A stretch of 64,000 nt of DNA from NCBI GenBank assembly GCA_910587765.1, contig CAJUNR010000015.1, positions 30,009-94,008 on the forward strand, read 5' to 3'. Shown here one piece after another: positions 44,007-51,262 of this stretch. Source of the stretch: an uncultured Lachnospiraceae bacterium. Lineage in GTDB: Bacteria > Bacillota > Clostridia > Lachnospirales > Lachnospiraceae. Position numbers and translations under genes: made by a program. The notes under the pieces were generated by a model that saw nothing but the letters and a program-made list of their open reading frames with translations, had not been told where the DNA came from and did no database searches. Each line of letters begins with the position of its first letter. Position 1 is the stretch's first letter.

Positions 44007-44686
44007 TCCGCCGCACCTCCCAACTCCTGCAGCCTTCCGTCTGTAACCCGAAAGACGCGGTCCGCCGACGCGGTCAGATTCATGTTGTGCGTGATCATCA
44101 GCACGGTCTGCTGATAATGCCTGGCCGCCCTGCACAAAAGGTCCATCACGTCCTGGCTGCTTCTGGAATCCAGATTCCCGGTCGGTTCATCCGCGAGGAC
44201 CAGCGCCGGATGCGTGATCAGCGCGCGTCCGATCGCCGCCCGCTGCTGCTGTCCGCCGGAGAGCTGCCCAGGCAGATGTCTCCGTCTGTCGGCCAGCCCG
44301 AGTACCTCCAGCATCTCCTCCACCCGGCCCCTGTCCGGTTTCCTGCCGTCCAGCAGAATCGGAAAAATGATGTTCTGCTCCACGTCAAGCTCCGGAATCA
44401 GATGAAAAGACTGAAAGATAAAGCCGATGTTCTGCCGGCGGAAGATCGTCCGCTCATTGTCCCCCATGGCGAACAGATTCTTCCCGTTGAGAAACACGTT
44501 CCCCCCATCCGCTTCATCCAGCCCGCCGATGCAGTGCAGAAGCGTGCTCTTTCCGGAGCCGGAAGCTCCCACCACGGCGCCGAACTCTCCTCTCTGCATG
44601 GAAAAGGAAACGTTTTTCAGCGCTTCCACCCGCGCCTCTCCGGTTCCGTAGGTTTTGCTCAGATTTTCTACTTTTAACAGTTCCAT
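44003..44686 (-). CDS. ABC transporter ATP-binding protein (MacB/LolD/BceA-like)
   Basis: 227-aa single NBD. Walker A GASGSGKST, Q-loop FIFQSFHLIPEL, signature LSGGQQQR, Walker B VLADEPTGNLDS, and H-loop MITHNMN. The FRRQNIGFIFQ and DEPTGNLD combination is typical of ATPases that pair with FtsX-like permeases. Ribosome site GGCGGGACA-type is weak; the gene is separated from the upstream kinase by 84 bp carrying a large palindrome. Confidence 0.93.
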   Translation of the reverse strand: MELLKVENLSKTYGTGEARVEALKNVSFSMQRGEFGAVVGASGSGKSTLLHCIGGLDEADGGNVFLNGKNLFAMGDNERTIFRRQNIGFIFQSFHLIPELDVEQNIIFPILLDGRKPDRGRVEEMLEVLGLADRRRHLPGQLSGGQQQRAAIGRALITHPALVLADEPTGNLDSRSSQDVMDLLCRAARHYQQTVLMITHNMNLTASADRVFRVTDGRLQELGGAAE

Positions 44687-44716
44687 TTGTCATGTCCCGC
44701 CTTTCTCTGATGATTT

Positions 44717-44754
44717 CTGTAAGACAGAACCATCTTAACCGTTCTGTCTTACAG
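44717..44754. promoter_or_regulatory. 14-bp perfect palindrome, probable operator of the ABC transporter
   Basis: CTGTAAGACAGAAC (44717-44730) and its exact reverse complement (44741-44754) flank 10 bp. No T-run follows, arguing against a terminator. It lies between the kinase stop and the ABC ATPase start. The spacer on the minus strand reads GGTTAAGATG, which may contain a poor -10. A binding site for the adjacent OmpR-type regulator is the simplest reading. Confidence 0.5.
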
Positions 44755-44770
44755 TCTCGTGAATGCGGTC

Positions 44771-46000
44771 TTACAGTTCTGTAAGGAAGGTCATCCGAAA
44801 GGCGCTTCCCTCCCCCGGGCTGCTTTCCACGGACAGATTCCCGCCCTGGCCTTCCACGATCGATCTGGCCAGGGAAAGTCCAAGTCCGGCTCCCTTCCGG
44901 TCCGCAGACGCGCTGCTGCGGTAAAACTGTTTGAAAATGTGATGGAGCTCCTCCTCCGCGATGCCGCATCCGTTATCCTGCACCGTCAGGCGGAAGACTG
45001 CCGGCGTCCTTTCCCAGCAGATTCGGATGACGCCGCCCTCCCCGGTGTGGTCGAGGGCATTTTTCACCAGATTTCCCACCGCTTCCTTTGTCCATTCCGG
45101 ATCGCAGAACAGCGTTTCTTCCATCCGGCCCTCGATCCGTATGTCTTTCCCCTCGCGTTTCGCCCGTTCCAGCAGATCCCCCGCAGCCTGCTTCACAAGC
45201 TCCGAAACCGGACACCGCTTTTTCTCAAAGACAATATTCCCCGTATCCAGCCGCGCCATTTTCAGCAACGACTGAATCAGCCGCTCCATCCGTTCCACGG
45301 CCTGCATTGATTTGCGCGTAAAGTTCCTCACCGTCTCTTCGTTCCCCGGTTCCTCCTGCATGATCTCCGTATACATACTGAGTGCGGCAAGCGGTGTTTT
45401 TAACTGATGGGAAATGTTCGATATCAGATCTCTGAGGAAAATTTTCGCCCGGCGCTCCGTCTCGCTCTTTGCCTGCAGAGACTGCGCAAGCTGCTCAACG
45501 CTCCCGAACAGCCGGCAGAGCGAACCGGTCTGTCCGGCGGGCAGATGCGTTTCAAACCGTTGTTCCGCATACTGCGCGATTACCTGTTCCGCCTCTTCAT
45601 ACACCCGCTCCCTGCGCCGGAAAAAAAGCGCCGCCCCGATCAATATCACCGCCGCCGTTCCCGCCGCCACCGCCAGCACAGGCAGAAAAAACGCGGCCGA
45701 CGTCTGTTCCGACAGCAGCAGAAAATAGCCCCGCGCCTGACCCGTATGACCGGTCATGCGAAGCAGCTTCGCCGCTTCTTCCGTCACGTCTGTGCTGTTC
45801 CAGGCAGCCGCCACCGCCGCGGGCGGAATCTCCTGCTCCAGCAGATACGATACGGCCGCAAGCTCCCGCCCCGCCAGGAATCTCTGGATACTTCTCACCT
45901 GAAAAATACTCAAAGCCCCCAGAAGAACGATCTGCAGTCCAAGGCTTCCGGAAAGAAACAGACAAAAAATCCGCGTCTGTCTTTCATGCAGAAATTTCAA
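44771..46000 (-). CDS. Sensor histidine kinase (OmpR-regulator partner)
   Basis: About 409-aa membrane kinase with TM1 (about 15-35), a short extracytoplasmic loop (about 36-108) and TM2 (about 112-132), then HAMP-like segment, HisKA (SNISHQLKTPLAALSMYTEI) and HATPase_c (LVKNALDHTGEGG, DNGCGI, GAGLGLSL). A TTG start at 46000 is preferred, since GGAAGGAG sits eight bases upstream; a GTG at 46018 would overlap the regulator end and put that site inside the gene. Cotranscribed with the regulator. Confidence 0.88.
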   Translation of the reverse strand: MKFLHERQTRIFCLFLSGSLGLQIVLLGALSIFQVRSIQRFLAGRELAAVSYLLEQEIPPAAVAAAWNSTDVTEEAAKLLRMTGHTGQARGYFLLLSEQTSAAFFLPVLAVAAGTAAVILIGAALFFRRRERVYEEAEQVIAQYAEQRFETHLPAGQTGSLCRLFGSVEQLAQSLQAKSETERRAKIFLRDLISNISHQLKTPLAALSMYTEIMQEEPGNEETVRNFTRKSMQAVERMERLIQSLLKMARLDTGNIVFEKKRCPVSELVKQAAGDLLERAKREGKDIRIEGRMEETLFCDPEWTKEAVGNLVKNALDHTGEGGVIRICWERTPAVFRLTVQDNGCGIAEEELHHIFKQFYRSSASADRKGAGLGLSLARSIVEGQGGNLSVESSPGEGSAFRMTFLTEL

Positions 46001-46005
46001 GTTCC

Positions 46006-46692
46006 TCACTCCTTCCACTGATAGCCCACGCCCCGGACCGTAACCAGGTGTTTGGGCCGGGACGGATCCTCCTCCAGCTTCTCACGGAGGCGGCGCACAT
46101 ATACGGAGAGCGTGTTGTCGTCCACAAAATTTCCGTATCCGTCCCACAGCCTGTCCAGAAGCAGGCCGCGGGTGAGCACCCGCCCGCTGTTCTTCAGCAG
46201 CAGGCAAAGAAGCCGGTACTCGGCCCCGGTAAGCTCCAGCGGCACCCCGTCCAGAGACGCTCTGCCCTCCGGCAGATTGACCGCCAGGCCGCCCGAGCGC
46301 AGAATACTCTCTTCCGCGTGGCCGCGGGCGCTGCGGCGCAGCAGCGCCCGGATGCGGGAGCAAAGCTCCCCCAGTTTGAACGGTTTGGTAATATAATCGT
46401 CCCCTCCGCAGTCCAGCCCACGAATCACGCTTGTCTCCTCGTCCGACGCCGTCAGAAAGACGATCGGAATCTGAACGCCGGAACTCCGAAGTCTTTCGCA
46501 CAGCGTTATTCCGTTCCCGTCCGGCAGCGTCACGTCAAAAAGAAGAAGGTCAAAGCCGGCGTTCTCCCTCACCCGCTCTTCGGCCTCCCTGACCGTCCTC
46601 ACCGCCTCCACGTCAAAACCGTTTTTCTTCAAAGAATACGTCAGCCCGTCGATCAGGCTGCCGTCGTCCTCAAGAAGCAGCAGTTTCTGCAA
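46006..46692 (-). CDS. OmpR-family response regulator
   Basis: 228-aa regulator. Receiver domain (about 1-115) with D53 in LLLFDVTLPDGNG and K in FLTASDEETS/ITKPF region; winged helix-turn-helix (about 130-225) with ELTGAEYRLLCLLLKNSG and TVRGVGYQWKE. Partner of the downstream kinase and, by position, likely controller of the ABC/FtsX pair. Arrangement RR-HK-ATPase-permease is the usual order of Bce-like envelope stress modules. Confidence 0.93.
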   Translation of the reverse strand: MQKLLLLEDDGSLIDGLTYSLKKNGFDVEAVRTVREAEERVRENAGFDLLLFDVTLPDGNGITLCERLRSSGVQIPIVFLTASDEETSVIRGLDCGGDDYITKPFKLGELCSRIRALLRRSARGHAEESILRSGGLAVNLPEGRASLDGVPLELTGAEYRLLCLLLKNSGRVLTRGLLLDRLWDGYGNFVDDNTLSVYVRRLREKLEEDPSRPKHLVTVRGVGYQWKE

Positions 46693-46865
46693 ATCCTATA
46701 CCTCCCTTCGGAAAAGAACAAACTTTGTGTATATTATACACGATTCCGGCAGGACAGCCGCTTACAAAAATGTAAGATTGCATCTTTCCCGGAACCCTGA
46801 ATCTGCAGCGTCCGAATTCCACACAGGCCTGCCGGCCGATTTCATCCGAACATCCGCGTGCACAG

Positions 46866-46922
46866 AAAAAGCCTGAAAGCAAAAAGGCTTCCGACCAAAT
46901 CGGAAACCCTTTCTTTTCAGGC
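46866..46922 (-). terminator. Intrinsic terminator of the tRNA-Gly operon
   Basis: Minus-strand nested hairpin with outer stem GCCTGAAA / TTTCAGGC and inner stem TTTCCGA / TCGGAA, followed by TTTTTC. Starts about 12 bp after the tRNA-Gly(GCC) 3' end. Confidence 0.75.
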
Positions 46923-46933
46923 TCTCTGCCTCA

Positions 46934-47005
46934 AGCACGAGACGGGATTCGAACCCGCGGCCCTCGCCTTGGCAAGGCGATGCTCTACCACTGAGCCACT
47001 CGTGC
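46934..47005 (-). tRNA. tRNA-Gly (anticodon GCC)
   Basis: 72-nt cloverleaf with acceptor GCACGAG / CTCGTGC, D arm GGCTCAGTGGTAGAGC, anticodon stem-loop TCGCC-TTGCCAA-GGCGA and T arm GCGGGTTCGAATCCCGT. CCA is not encoded. Confidence 0.95.
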
Positions 47006-47016
47006 ATATATGTAAA

Positions 47017-47155
47017 ACCCTTGCGGGTGAAGCGGGTGATGGGAATCGAACCCACGTATCCAGCTTGGAAGGCTGGTGTTCTACCATTGAACTACACCCG
47101 CATATATGTAAAAACCCTTGCGGGTTGTTTGCCTGTATCTAAAACCCTTGCGGGT
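47017..47155 (-). repeat. Three ACCCTTGCGGGT hairpins around the tRNA-Gly genes
   Basis: The 12-bp hairpin element ACCCTTGCGGGT occurs at 47017-47028, 47114-47125 and 47144-47155, each with an A-run on the plus-strand left side. Read on the transcribed strand it is ACCCGCAAGGGTTTT(T), a mini-hairpin with a T-run. Two copies lie in the leader and one lies between the tRNAs. The pieces ATATATGTAAAA are also repeated. They may be processing sites, weak terminators or tRNA-operon duplication scars. Confidence 0.6.
47031..47101 (-). tRNA. tRNA-Gly (anticodon TCC)
   Basis: 71-nt cloverleaf with acceptor GCGGGTG / CACCCGC, D arm AGTTCAATGGTAGAAC, anticodon stem-loop CCAGC-CTTCCAA-GCTGG (anticodon TCC) and T arm GTGGGTTCGATTCCCAT. 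CCA not encoded. First gene of the two-tRNA transcript. Confidence 0.95.
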
Positions 47156-47190
47156 ATTATTTTCTGCTGCACCCCTTCGCAACAATAGGT

Positions 47191-47277
47191 ATTCTACTAT
47201 GGGTTATTTTAATTGTCAAGTACTTTTTTTAAATTTTTTTACTTCTTTTTTTACTTCTTTTTGACTTCATTTTTTTA
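47191..47277 (-). promoter_or_regulatory. tRNA-Gly promoter (TTGACA-N17-TAGAAT) with phased A-tracts upstream
   Basis: Minus-strand TTGACA (47214-47219) and TAGAAT (47191-47196), spacer 17 bp. Immediately upstream are five A-tracts (as T-runs on plus: 47224-47230, 47234-47240, 47246-47252, 47258-47262, 47270-47277) spaced 10 to 13 bp apart, as expected for intrinsically curved DNA or an UP element of a strong stable-RNA promoter. Confidence 0.8.
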
Positions 47278-48264
47278 TTCCGCCGCATACCCCTTTTCAA
47301 AGTCCACCAGATTCATAAGCTCTCTGCCCGACAGATACCGTTCCAGATTCTGGCAGCACACATGAAGCACCTTATTTTCCGTCTCCTTCGAGTACCCGAA
47401 GCTCTGCCCGGCAATGTGCGGAGTCAGCAGCACCCGCTCGATGTTCCACAGCGGATGTCCCTGCGGAAGCGGTTCCGGATCGGTCACATCCAGCGCCACG
47501 CCGCCCAGATGGCCTTCCTGAAGCACCCTCACCAGCGCGCCCATATGAATCAGGTCTCCCCGCCCGACATTGACAAGAAGAGCCGTCCTCTTCATCCTGC
47601 GCAGCCGTCTCTCATCCAAAAGCCCCCTGGTCTCTCTCGTGGACGGCAGGCATCCGATCACGATATCCGCCTTCGGAAGCGTCCGGTCCAGCTCCTGCGC
47701 GGTAACCATGGCGTCGAAACAGTCCGGATAATTCCGATCCGTCCGCCGCATGCCCGTGACATGGATTCCGAAAGCCTTCAGCCTTTTGGCCGTGCCGGTC
47801 CCGATGTCCCCCGCTCCCAGGATCAGCGCCTCCTTATCGCAGAGCAGCATCTCCCTGATAATCGGTTTCCAGCATTCTTCCTTCTGCTGCAGGGCATACT
47901 GCTTCAGATTCCGGCACATGGACAGAAGCACCGCCACAATATATTCCGGAATCACCGTCTGGAAACAGCCTCTGGCATTGGTCAGCTTCACATTCGGGGG
48001 GAATCCTTCCCGCATCGTGTACACGTCGGTTCCCGCCCAGCTCATCTGTACCCATTTCAGTCTCGGACACTTCTGAATCTCCCGGATCCCCGGCTCTCCG
48101 AAGATGATCTCCGCCTCCGCAAGAAGCGGCAGCCTCTGTTCCCTGCTCATCTTCGGATCCACAAATATCCACTCGCAGCGTTCTTTTCCCGTCCCCCTGA
48201 GCATCTCTTTCTGATTCCTGTCACAGGGAAACAGCACCGCTGCTTTTATCCGATTACTGGTCAT
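47275..48264 (-). CDS. D-2-hydroxyacid dehydrogenase (NAD-dependent)
   Basis: 329-aa 2-hydroxyacid dehydrogenase family enzyme, probably cytosolic. NAD-binding Rossmann motif LGAGDIGTGTAKRLKAFG, catalytic Arg region LLVNVGRGDLIH, Glu in LDVTDPEPLPQGHPLW and catalytic His in VLLTPHIAGQS. Similar to GhrA/YPO-type glyoxylate-hydroxypyruvate or unknown 2-ketoacid reductases; substrate not predictable. Stands alone with no sugar or amino-acid gene in its operon. Confidence 0.9.
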   Translation of the reverse strand: MTSNRIKAAVLFPCDRNQKEMLRGTGKERCEWIFVDPKMSREQRLPLLAEAEIIFGEPGIREIQKCPRLKWVQMSWAGTDVYTMREGFPPNVKLTNARGCFQTVIPEYIVAVLLSMCRNLKQYALQQKEECWKPIIREMLLCDKEALILGAGDIGTGTAKRLKAFGIHVTGMRRTDRNYPDCFDAMVTAQELDRTLPKADIVIGCLPSTRETRGLLDERRLRRMKRTALLVNVGRGDLIHMGALVRVLQEGHLGGVALDVTDPEPLPQGHPLWNIERVLLTPHIAGQSFGYSKETENKVLHVCCQNLERYLSGRELMNLVDFEKGYAAE

Positions 48265-48416
48265 ACCAGTCCCTCCTCACCGTCCCGGACGATTCTCTGT
48301 CTTCTGTCCGATAGCCTTCCCGCAATTTCCGTATTCTATACCGCTTCTGAGAAAAGCACCGGCCCTGCGCGCAGACGGCAGGAAACCGGTACTTTTCTCA
48401 CAGATTTTGTATGATG

Positions 48417-50012
48417 TTATCTCAGGCAGTCCACAGCCGCTCTTTCGATGGGGAAGCCCGCTCTGTATCTGCCGATAAATTCGTCAAAGCCTTTGACGTC
48501 TTGCGGATTCGGATCCATCTTCTCGCCTTCGTCTCCGCCGAAGACCTTATTCTGCAGATAATCCTCCAGCGTCTCGCCCGCCTCTTTCTGAATCATGTAG
48601 GAGGCCAGAAGCGCGATCCCCCATGCGCCGCCTTCGCCCGCAGTCTTCATTACCGACACCGTAGCGTCCATAGCGCCCGCCAGAATGCTCTGTCCGACTC
48701 CTTTTGTCTTGAAAAGTCCGCCGTGCCCGGTGATCCGGTCCACCGCCACCTTTTCTTCCTTCATCAGAATATCAAGACCTACCTTCAGCGCGCCCAGGGA
48801 AGTATAGAGGTGTGCGCGCATGAAGTTCGCCAGATTGAACCTGCTGTCCGGCGTGCGCACAAACAGCGGACGTCCCTCTTCAAAACCGGTGATATGCTCG
48901 CCGGAGAAATAATTGTACGCGAGCAGTCCGCCGCAGTCCTTATCTCCCTCCAGCGCCTTATTGTAAAGCGTCCCGAACAGCCTGTCCATATCCACTTCCA
49001 TGCCGAAGCTCTCTGCAAACTCCTTGAAAATGTTCACCCACGCATTCAGATCGGAAGTGCAGTTGTTGCAGTGAACCATGGCGACCGCGTCTCCGCTCGG
49101 AGTCGTCACCATGTCGATCTCTTCATATGCTTTCTGCAGCTCTTTTTCCAGCACGATCATCGCGAATACGCTGGTTCCGGCCGACACATTGCCGGTACGC
49201 TGCTTGACGCTGTTCGTCGCCGCCATACCGGTGCCCGCGTCTCCCTCCGGCGGACAGAGCGGACAGCCTGCCTTCAGCATACCGGTCGGATCCAGTTTCC
49301 TCGCTCCTTCCTCGCTCAAGACGCCTGCCGAATCGCCGGCAACGAGTACTTTCGGAAGCAGCTCCTCGACCTTCCACGGAAAGCCTTTGGGCGCCACCAG
49401 CTCATTGAATTTATCGATCATGGACGTATAATACGTCTTTGTATTGGAATCAATCGGAAACATACCGGAAGCGCTGCCCACACCCAGTACCTTCTCCCCT
49501 GTCAGCTGCCAGTGGATATAGCCGTCCAGCGTGGTGATGAAATCCAGTTCCGGTACATGCTCTTCCCCGTTCAGAATCGCCTGATACAGGTGCGCAATGC
49601 TCCATCTCTGGGGGACATGGAAGCGAAACGCCTCAGTCAGCGCTTCGGACGCCTGCTGCGTAATCGTATTTCGCCAGGTTCTGAACGGAACCAGCAGCTC
49701 TCCGTTTTTATTGAAAGCAAGATATCCGTGCATCATGGCGCTGAAACCGATCGCTCCCAGTTTCTCCACCTGGACTCCGTACTGTTTCTTCACATCCTCT
49801 GTCATCTTCCGATAACAGTCCTGAAGTCCCGTCCAGATATCCTCCAGTGTATACGTCCAGATTCCGTTCTCCAGACGGTTCTCCCAGTCGTGGGCGCCGG
49901 ACGCAATCGGCGCATTGTTCTCATCCACGAGCACCGCCTTGATTCTGGTAGAACCAAACTCAATGCCAAGCACCGCTTTTCCGTCTGTAATTGTCTTCTT
50001 TACGTCGCTCAT
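48417..50012 (-). CDS. FGGY-family carbohydrate kinase
   Basis: 531-aa sugar kinase of the xylulokinase/ribulokinase superfamily. N-terminal ATPase lobe with LGIEFGSTRIKAVLVDENN, middle AIGFSAMMHGYLAFN substrate region, and second lobe with GDAGTGMAATNSV, AGTSVFAMIV and HGGLFKTKGVGQSILAGAM. The subfamily (full name 'FGGY carbohydrate kinase' in clostridia) is near pentulose kinases but its substrate is not certain; L-ribulose or D-xylulose would fit an arabinan-degrading organism. AGGAGG precedes the ATG. Own promoter; no isomerase or epimerase gene adjoins. Confidence 0.9.
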   Translation of the reverse strand: MSDVKKTITDGKAVLGIEFGSTRIKAVLVDENNAPIASGAHDWENRLENGIWTYTLEDIWTGLQDCYRKMTEDVKKQYGVQVEKLGAIGFSAMMHGYLAFNKNGELLVPFRTWRNTITQQASEALTEAFRFHVPQRWSIAHLYQAILNGEEHVPELDFITTLDGYIHWQLTGEKVLGVGSASGMFPIDSNTKTYYTSMIDKFNELVAPKGFPWKVEELLPKVLVAGDSAGVLSEEGARKLDPTGMLKAGCPLCPPEGDAGTGMAATNSVKQRTGNVSAGTSVFAMIVLEKELQKAYEEIDMVTTPSGDAVAMVHCNNCTSDLNAWVNIFKEFAESFGMEVDMDRLFGTLYNKALEGDKDCGGLLAYNYFSGEHITGFEEGRPLFVRTPDSRFNLANFMRAHLYTSLGALKVGLDILMKEEKVAVDRITGHGGLFKTKGVGQSILAGAMDATVSVMKTAGEGGAWGIALLASYMIQKEAGETLEDYLQNKVFGGDEGEKMDPNPQDVKGFDEFIGRYRAGFPIERAAVDCLR

Positions 50013-50049
50013 GATACAAATCCTCCTAACATACTCACAACTTTAAGAG

Positions 50050-50128
50050 GTCACAGAGCTGAGGTCTCCTCTGTGACGCTCTTCCTTTTCTATATTTTAA
50101 TCATATCATATGAAAAGACGGATTACAA
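50050..50128 (-). promoter_or_regulatory. Promoter and leader hairpin of the FGGY kinase
   Basis: Minus-strand TTGTAA (50123-50128) and TATGAT (50100-50105), spacer 17 bp. In the transcribed leader lies a hairpin GTCACAGAG / CTCTGTGAC (50050-50058 with 50069-50077), extended by AAGAG/CTCTT across a mismatch. It has no T-run and could be an operator or a leader structure. Confidence 0.5.
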
Positions 50129-50179
50129 AAGGATTTTCGGCAATTCCGCCTGCGCTCTGGGAGTTTTCGGCAGAAAAGA

Positions 50180-50213
50180 GTACATCTTGGACAAAGCCGA
50201 TGTCCAGATGTAC
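50180..50213 (-). terminator. Intrinsic terminator of the GH13-azlC-azlD operon
   Basis: Minus-strand stem GTACATCTGGAC / GTCCAAGATGTAC with a single bulged base and a 9-nt loop, followed by TCTTTTC, about 27 bp after the azlD stop. Confidence 0.7.
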
Positions 50214-50239
50214 TCCTCTATTTTCAGATGTTCTCCTTC

Positions 50240-50539
50240 TTATATAATCAGTTCCGTCACAAACACGGCCAGACAGGCGGCCGCAGCCACACTCACGAGA
50301 CTCCGGTTGCAGAACGCAAATACCGCTGCCGCCGCTACCCCCGCCAGCGCACTGACAAGACTCTCCGTCGCGTACAGTATCGCCGGAAACGTCATGGCGG
50401 TCAGACAGGTGTACGGCACATAATAGAGAAAAGACCGTACATACCGGTTTGTAATCTTTTTATGAAACACCGTCAGCGGTATGACCCGGATCAGATAGGT
50501 CACCGCAGCCATGACGGCGATGTACAGATAGACCGTCAT
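50240..50539 (-). CDS. azlD: AzlD-family branched-chain amino acid exporter subunit
   Basis: 99-aa small membrane protein with four hydrophobic helices (Pfam AzlD-type: MAAVTYLIRVIPL and RSFLYYVPYTCLTAMTFPAIL). Acts with AzlC to export branched-chain amino acids or analogues. Start overlaps the azlC stop by 4 bp (ATGA). Confidence 0.9.
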   Translation of the reverse strand: MTVYLYIAVMAAVTYLIRVIPLTVFHKKITNRYVRSFLYYVPYTCLTAMTFPAILYATESLVSALAGVAAAAVFAFCNRSLVSVAAAACLAVFVTELII

Positions 50540-51246
50540 TCGTCTCCTCCTTCCTCCGGGAGTGGAAAAAGAACCGCGCCTGCCGCGGACACCGCCACCG
50601 TACAGAGAATAATCGACATTCCGGCCGAAATCCCTTTAAATGCCGGTACATAATAGAGAAGGCAGCTCATAAACGCCGACAGCAGTACTACTGACAGAAC
50701 CGAAACTGCCTTTTTCGCCGCAGGAATCACCACCGCCATAAACATTCCGTACAGCGCTACGCTCAGCGCGCTGTTGACAGAGGCAGGCAGCACGCTTCCC
50801 GCCGCCGCTCCGCAGGCCGTTCCCGCGGTCCACCCAAGGATGGGAAGACTCTGCAGACCGATCATATAGGGAAAGGACAGTTCCTTTCCATGAGACATCG
50901 CCACCGCAAAAATCTCATCCGTGTTGGCAAAAGCAATCATCAGACGCTGCCTCATCGTCACCTTTTCCGACAGTTTCTGCGAAAGCGACAGACTCATAAG
51001 CGCATACCGCAGATTGATAATCAGCTGCGTTGCCGCCATCTCCAGCAGCGTTCCTCCCGCAATCACAATCTGCAGGCCCGCAAACTGTCCGGCGCTGGTC
51101 ATATTCGTCAGGCTTGTGAGCGCCGCCTGAAAAACGGAAAACCCTCCGCCCATGGCCATGATTCCGAAGCTGAAGCTTACGGAAAAATATCCCAGCGCAA
51201 TCGGGATCCCATCCCTGCATCCGCTTTGTATCTCCTGTTTTGTCAT
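50536..51246 (-). CDS. azlC: AzlC-family branched-chain amino acid exporter subunit
   Basis: 236-aa membrane protein with about five to six helices. Conserved N-terminal GIPIALGYFSVSFSFGIMA, LTNMTSAGQFAG and FANTDEIFAVAM motifs. Starts 16 bp after the GH13 stop with a weak site, so readthrough from the GH13 gene is likely. Function as AzlC from homology. Confidence 0.92.
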   Translation of the reverse strand: MTKQEIQSGCRDGIPIALGYFSVSFSFGIMAMGGGFSVFQAALTSLTNMTSAGQFAGLQIVIAGGTLLEMAATQLIINLRYALMSLSLSQKLSEKVTMRQRLMIAFANTDEIFAVAMSHGKELSFPYMIGLQSLPILGWTAGTACGAAAGSVLPASVNSALSVALYGMFMAVVIPAAKKAVSVLSVVLLSAFMSCLLYYVPAFKGISAGMSIILCTVAVSAAGAVLFPLPEEGGDE

Positions 51247-51262
51247 CTCTTTTTATCCTGAA

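Noticed and set aside
44007..44135. 43-residue N-terminal extension of the FtsX-like permease
   Set aside because: Overlaps the ATPase gene, whose stop forms the ATGA overlap with the proper start at 44006.
44771..44784. Second palindrome TTACAG-TT-CTGTAA at the kinase stop
   Set aside because: Short and overlaps the last codons; resembles the 44717-44754 half-site but is probably coincidental.
50050..50077. Hairpin before the sugar kinase as a riboswitch
   Set aside because: Single simple stem, no conserved aptamer core and no expression platform recognisable.
48411..50423. 670-aa plus-strand open frame opposite the sugar kinase
   Set aside because: Antisense shadow of a GC-rich gene; His/Arg/Leu-rich, no domain, no ribosome site. 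Similar long antisense frames over the GH43, dnaX, NSS, GH13, ftsH and tilS genes were rejected for the same reason.
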